Part shown: positions 6,344 to 7,354 of the stretch, one piece after another
Numbering within the stretch: position 1 is the stretch's first letter
Layout of the letters: the number at the start of each line of letters is the position of its first letter
The notes under the pieces: model-generated
Told to the model about the DNA's origin: nothing
Database searches by the model: none
Seen by the model: the letters and a program-made list of their open reading frames with translations, nothing else
Position numbers and translations under genes: made by a program
NCBI GenBank assembly: GCA_029264225.1
Contig: JARICB010000414.1
Span: 1 to 7,354 of the forward strand
Origin: Nocardioides sp.
GTDB lineage: Bacteria; Actinomycetota; Actinomycetes; Propionibacteriales; Nocardioidaceae
Reading direction: 5' to 3'
DNA length: 7,354 nucleotides

Positions 6344-7354
6344 TCAGCGAGCCAGGGCTCGGCCCGCCGCCCGGCCGGAGAAGATGCAGCCGCCGAGGAA
6401 GGTGCCCTCGAGCGCGTTGTAGCCGTGGACGCCGCCACCACCGAAGCCTGCCACTTCGCCGGCGGCGTACAGACCTGCGATGGGCGTGCCGTCGGCCGCG
6501 AGGCACTGGCTCTCGAGGTTGGTCTCCAGCCCGCCGAGGGTCTTGCGGGAGAGGATGTTGAGCCGGACCGCGACAAGTGGGCCGTGCTCCGGATCGAGGA
6601 TGCGGTGGGGCTTGGCCACCCGGACGAGCTTGTCGGTGCGCGAGCGGCGGGCGTTGGCGATGGCCATCAGTTGCACGTCCTTGGAGAACGAGTTCCCCGT
6701 CTCGCGGTCCCGGGCGACGATCTGAGCCTCGATGTCGGCCAGGTCGAGGTCGGGCCCGCGGGCGATCTCGTTCATCCCGGCGACCAGGTCGGCCAGGGTG
6801 TCGGCCACGACGAAGTCCTCGCCGTGCTGCTTGAAGGCCTCCACCGGCCCGGGAGCACCCTTGGCCAGCCGGCTCTTGAGCAGGAACTTCACGTCCTTGC
6901 CGGTGATGTCGGGGTTCTGCTCCGAACCGGAAAGGGCGAACTCCTTCTCGATGATCGACTGCGTCAGCACGAACCACGAGTAGTCATGCCCAGTGGCCAG
7001 CACCTGCTTCATCGAGCCGATGGAGTCGGCGCCCGGTACGCCGGACATGCCGACGAGTCGCTGGCCATGGGCGTCGAACCACATCGACGATGGGCCGGGC
7101 AGGATCCGGATGGCGTGATCGGGCCAGATCGGATCCCAGTTGTGGATGCCTTCGACATAGGCCCACATCCGGTCCCGGTTGACCATGGTCGCGCCGGCGT
7201 CCTGCGAGATCGCCTGCATCCGACCGTCCACATGGGCGGGGACACCGCTGATCATGTGCTGGGGCGCGGCGCCGACCCGCTCGGTCGGCCAGTTGCGGCG
7301 CATCAGTTCATGGTTGTGACCGATGCCCCCGCTGGTGACGACGACAGCGCCAGC
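6344..7354 (-). CDS. FAD-binding dehydrogenase, fumarate reductase/3-ketosteroid dehydrogenase-like (5' end outside window)
   Basis: The minus-strand frame is open from the window edge to the TGA at 6344-6346 and gives the last 336 residues. Codons upstream of the ATG at 7303 stay in frame and in family (VVTSGGIGHNHELMRRNWP), so that Met is internal. Relatives I know are about 550 residues, so roughly 210, including the N-terminal GxGxxG FAD site, lie outside. Visible landmarks are ISGVPAHVDGRM, WDPIWP, RILPGPSSMWFD, HDYSWFVLTQ and SGSEQNPD in the substrate/cap region, then the C-terminal FAD-contacting segment AAGEVAGFGGGGVHGYNAL and EGTFLGGC (fragment residues 297-323). This resembles the conserved bacterial group annotated as FAD-binding dehydrogenase (COG3573), distantly related to fumarate reductase flavoproteins and 3-ketosteroid dehydrogenases. 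The substrate is unknown to me; steroid activity should not be assumed. No membrane segments are seen, so it is probably cytoplasmic. The gap to the convergent lipoprotein gene is 22 bp. Confidence 0.9.
   Translation of the reverse strand, partial: AGAVVVTSGGIGHNHELMRRNWPTERVGAAPQHMISGVPAHVDGRMQAISQDAGATMVNRDRMWAYVEGIHNWDPIWPDHAIRILPGPSSMWFDAHGQRLVGMSGVPGADSIGSMKQVLATGHDYSWFVLTQSIIEKEFALSGSEQNPDITGKDVKFLLKSRLAKGAPGPVEAFKQHGEDFVVADTLADLVAGMNEIARGPDLDLADIEAQIVARDRETGNSFSKDVQLMAIANARRSRTDKLVRVAKPHRILDPEHGPLVAVRLNILSRKTLGGLETNLESQCLAADGTPIAGLYAAGEVAGFGGGGVHGYNALEGTFLGGCIFSGRAAGRALAR

Noticed and set aside
6348..6361. Inverted repeat CGAGCC-AG-GGCTCG as terminator of the lipoprotein gene
   Set aside because: It lies inside the 3' coding end of the convergent dehydrogenase, has a loop of only two (four if the stem frays) and no T-tract, so it may simply reflect Ala-Arg codons.
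5359..6576. Long minus-strand open frame opposite the SGNH lipoprotein gene
   Set aside because: It is a shadow of the lipoprotein gene running out of frame into the dehydrogenase gene; the product is Arg-rich with no family features.
7301..7303. ATG at 7303 (minus) as start of the FAD dehydrogenase
   Set aside because: In-frame codons upstream continue conserved family sequence up to the window edge, so it is internal.
1..7354. A new defence, mobile or biosynthetic system
   Set aside because: All five genes belong to common actinobacterial families with housekeeping or envelope roles, strands alternate, and there are no repeats, recombinases, toxins or compositional breaks that would mark an island.

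Overview
This window comes from a high-GC actinobacterium. Codons end overwhelmingly in G or C, long spurious open frames run antisense to real genes, and the encoded proteins resemble actinobacterial families: an LpdA-type NAD(P)H-quinone dehydrogenase, a single-chain pyruvate carboxylase, a Streptomyces-type six-cysteine SGNH esterase and an actinobacterial SpoIID/LytB protein. A member of Propionibacteriales/Nocardioidaceae (Nocardioides-like) is my best guess, but this is inference from gene content, not a demonstrated assignment. The window looks like ordinary chromosome. I see no transposase, integrase, phage gene, CRISPR array, tRNA or rRNA.

Layout, left to right. The 3' end of an LpdA-like flavoprotein gene (1-501, +) is followed by a 152-bp intergenic region holding a 24-bp near-perfect dyad, a small GC hairpin and a Shine-Dalgarno. 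Next comes a secreted SpoIID/LytB-domain protein (654-1877, +). It overlaps tail-to-tail by 10 bp with a complete pyruvate carboxylase gene (pyc, 1868-5257, -); the overlap is a perfect palindrome carrying both stop codons. A compact 95-bp divergent region separates pyc from a lipoprotein SGNH/GDSL hydrolase gene (5353-6321, +). That gene converges, with a 22-bp gap, on the 3' part of an FAD-binding dehydrogenase gene (6344 to window end, -) whose 5' end lies outside.

How the genes work together: there is no sign of one pathway. The two flavoproteins (quinone reductase, fumarate reductase/ketosteroid-dehydrogenase-like enzyme) are redox enzymes. pyc is anaplerotic and feeds oxaloacetate to the TCA cycle. 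The SpoIID-like protein and the SGNH lipoprotein act outside the membrane. Genes alternate strand almost one by one, so most are probably transcribed separately. The points most worth a second look are the circularly permuted motif order of the SpoIID-like protein, the dyad upstream of it, the palindromic stop-stop overlap with pyc, and the likely leaderless start of pyc. I did not find a convincing previously undescribed multi-gene system here.
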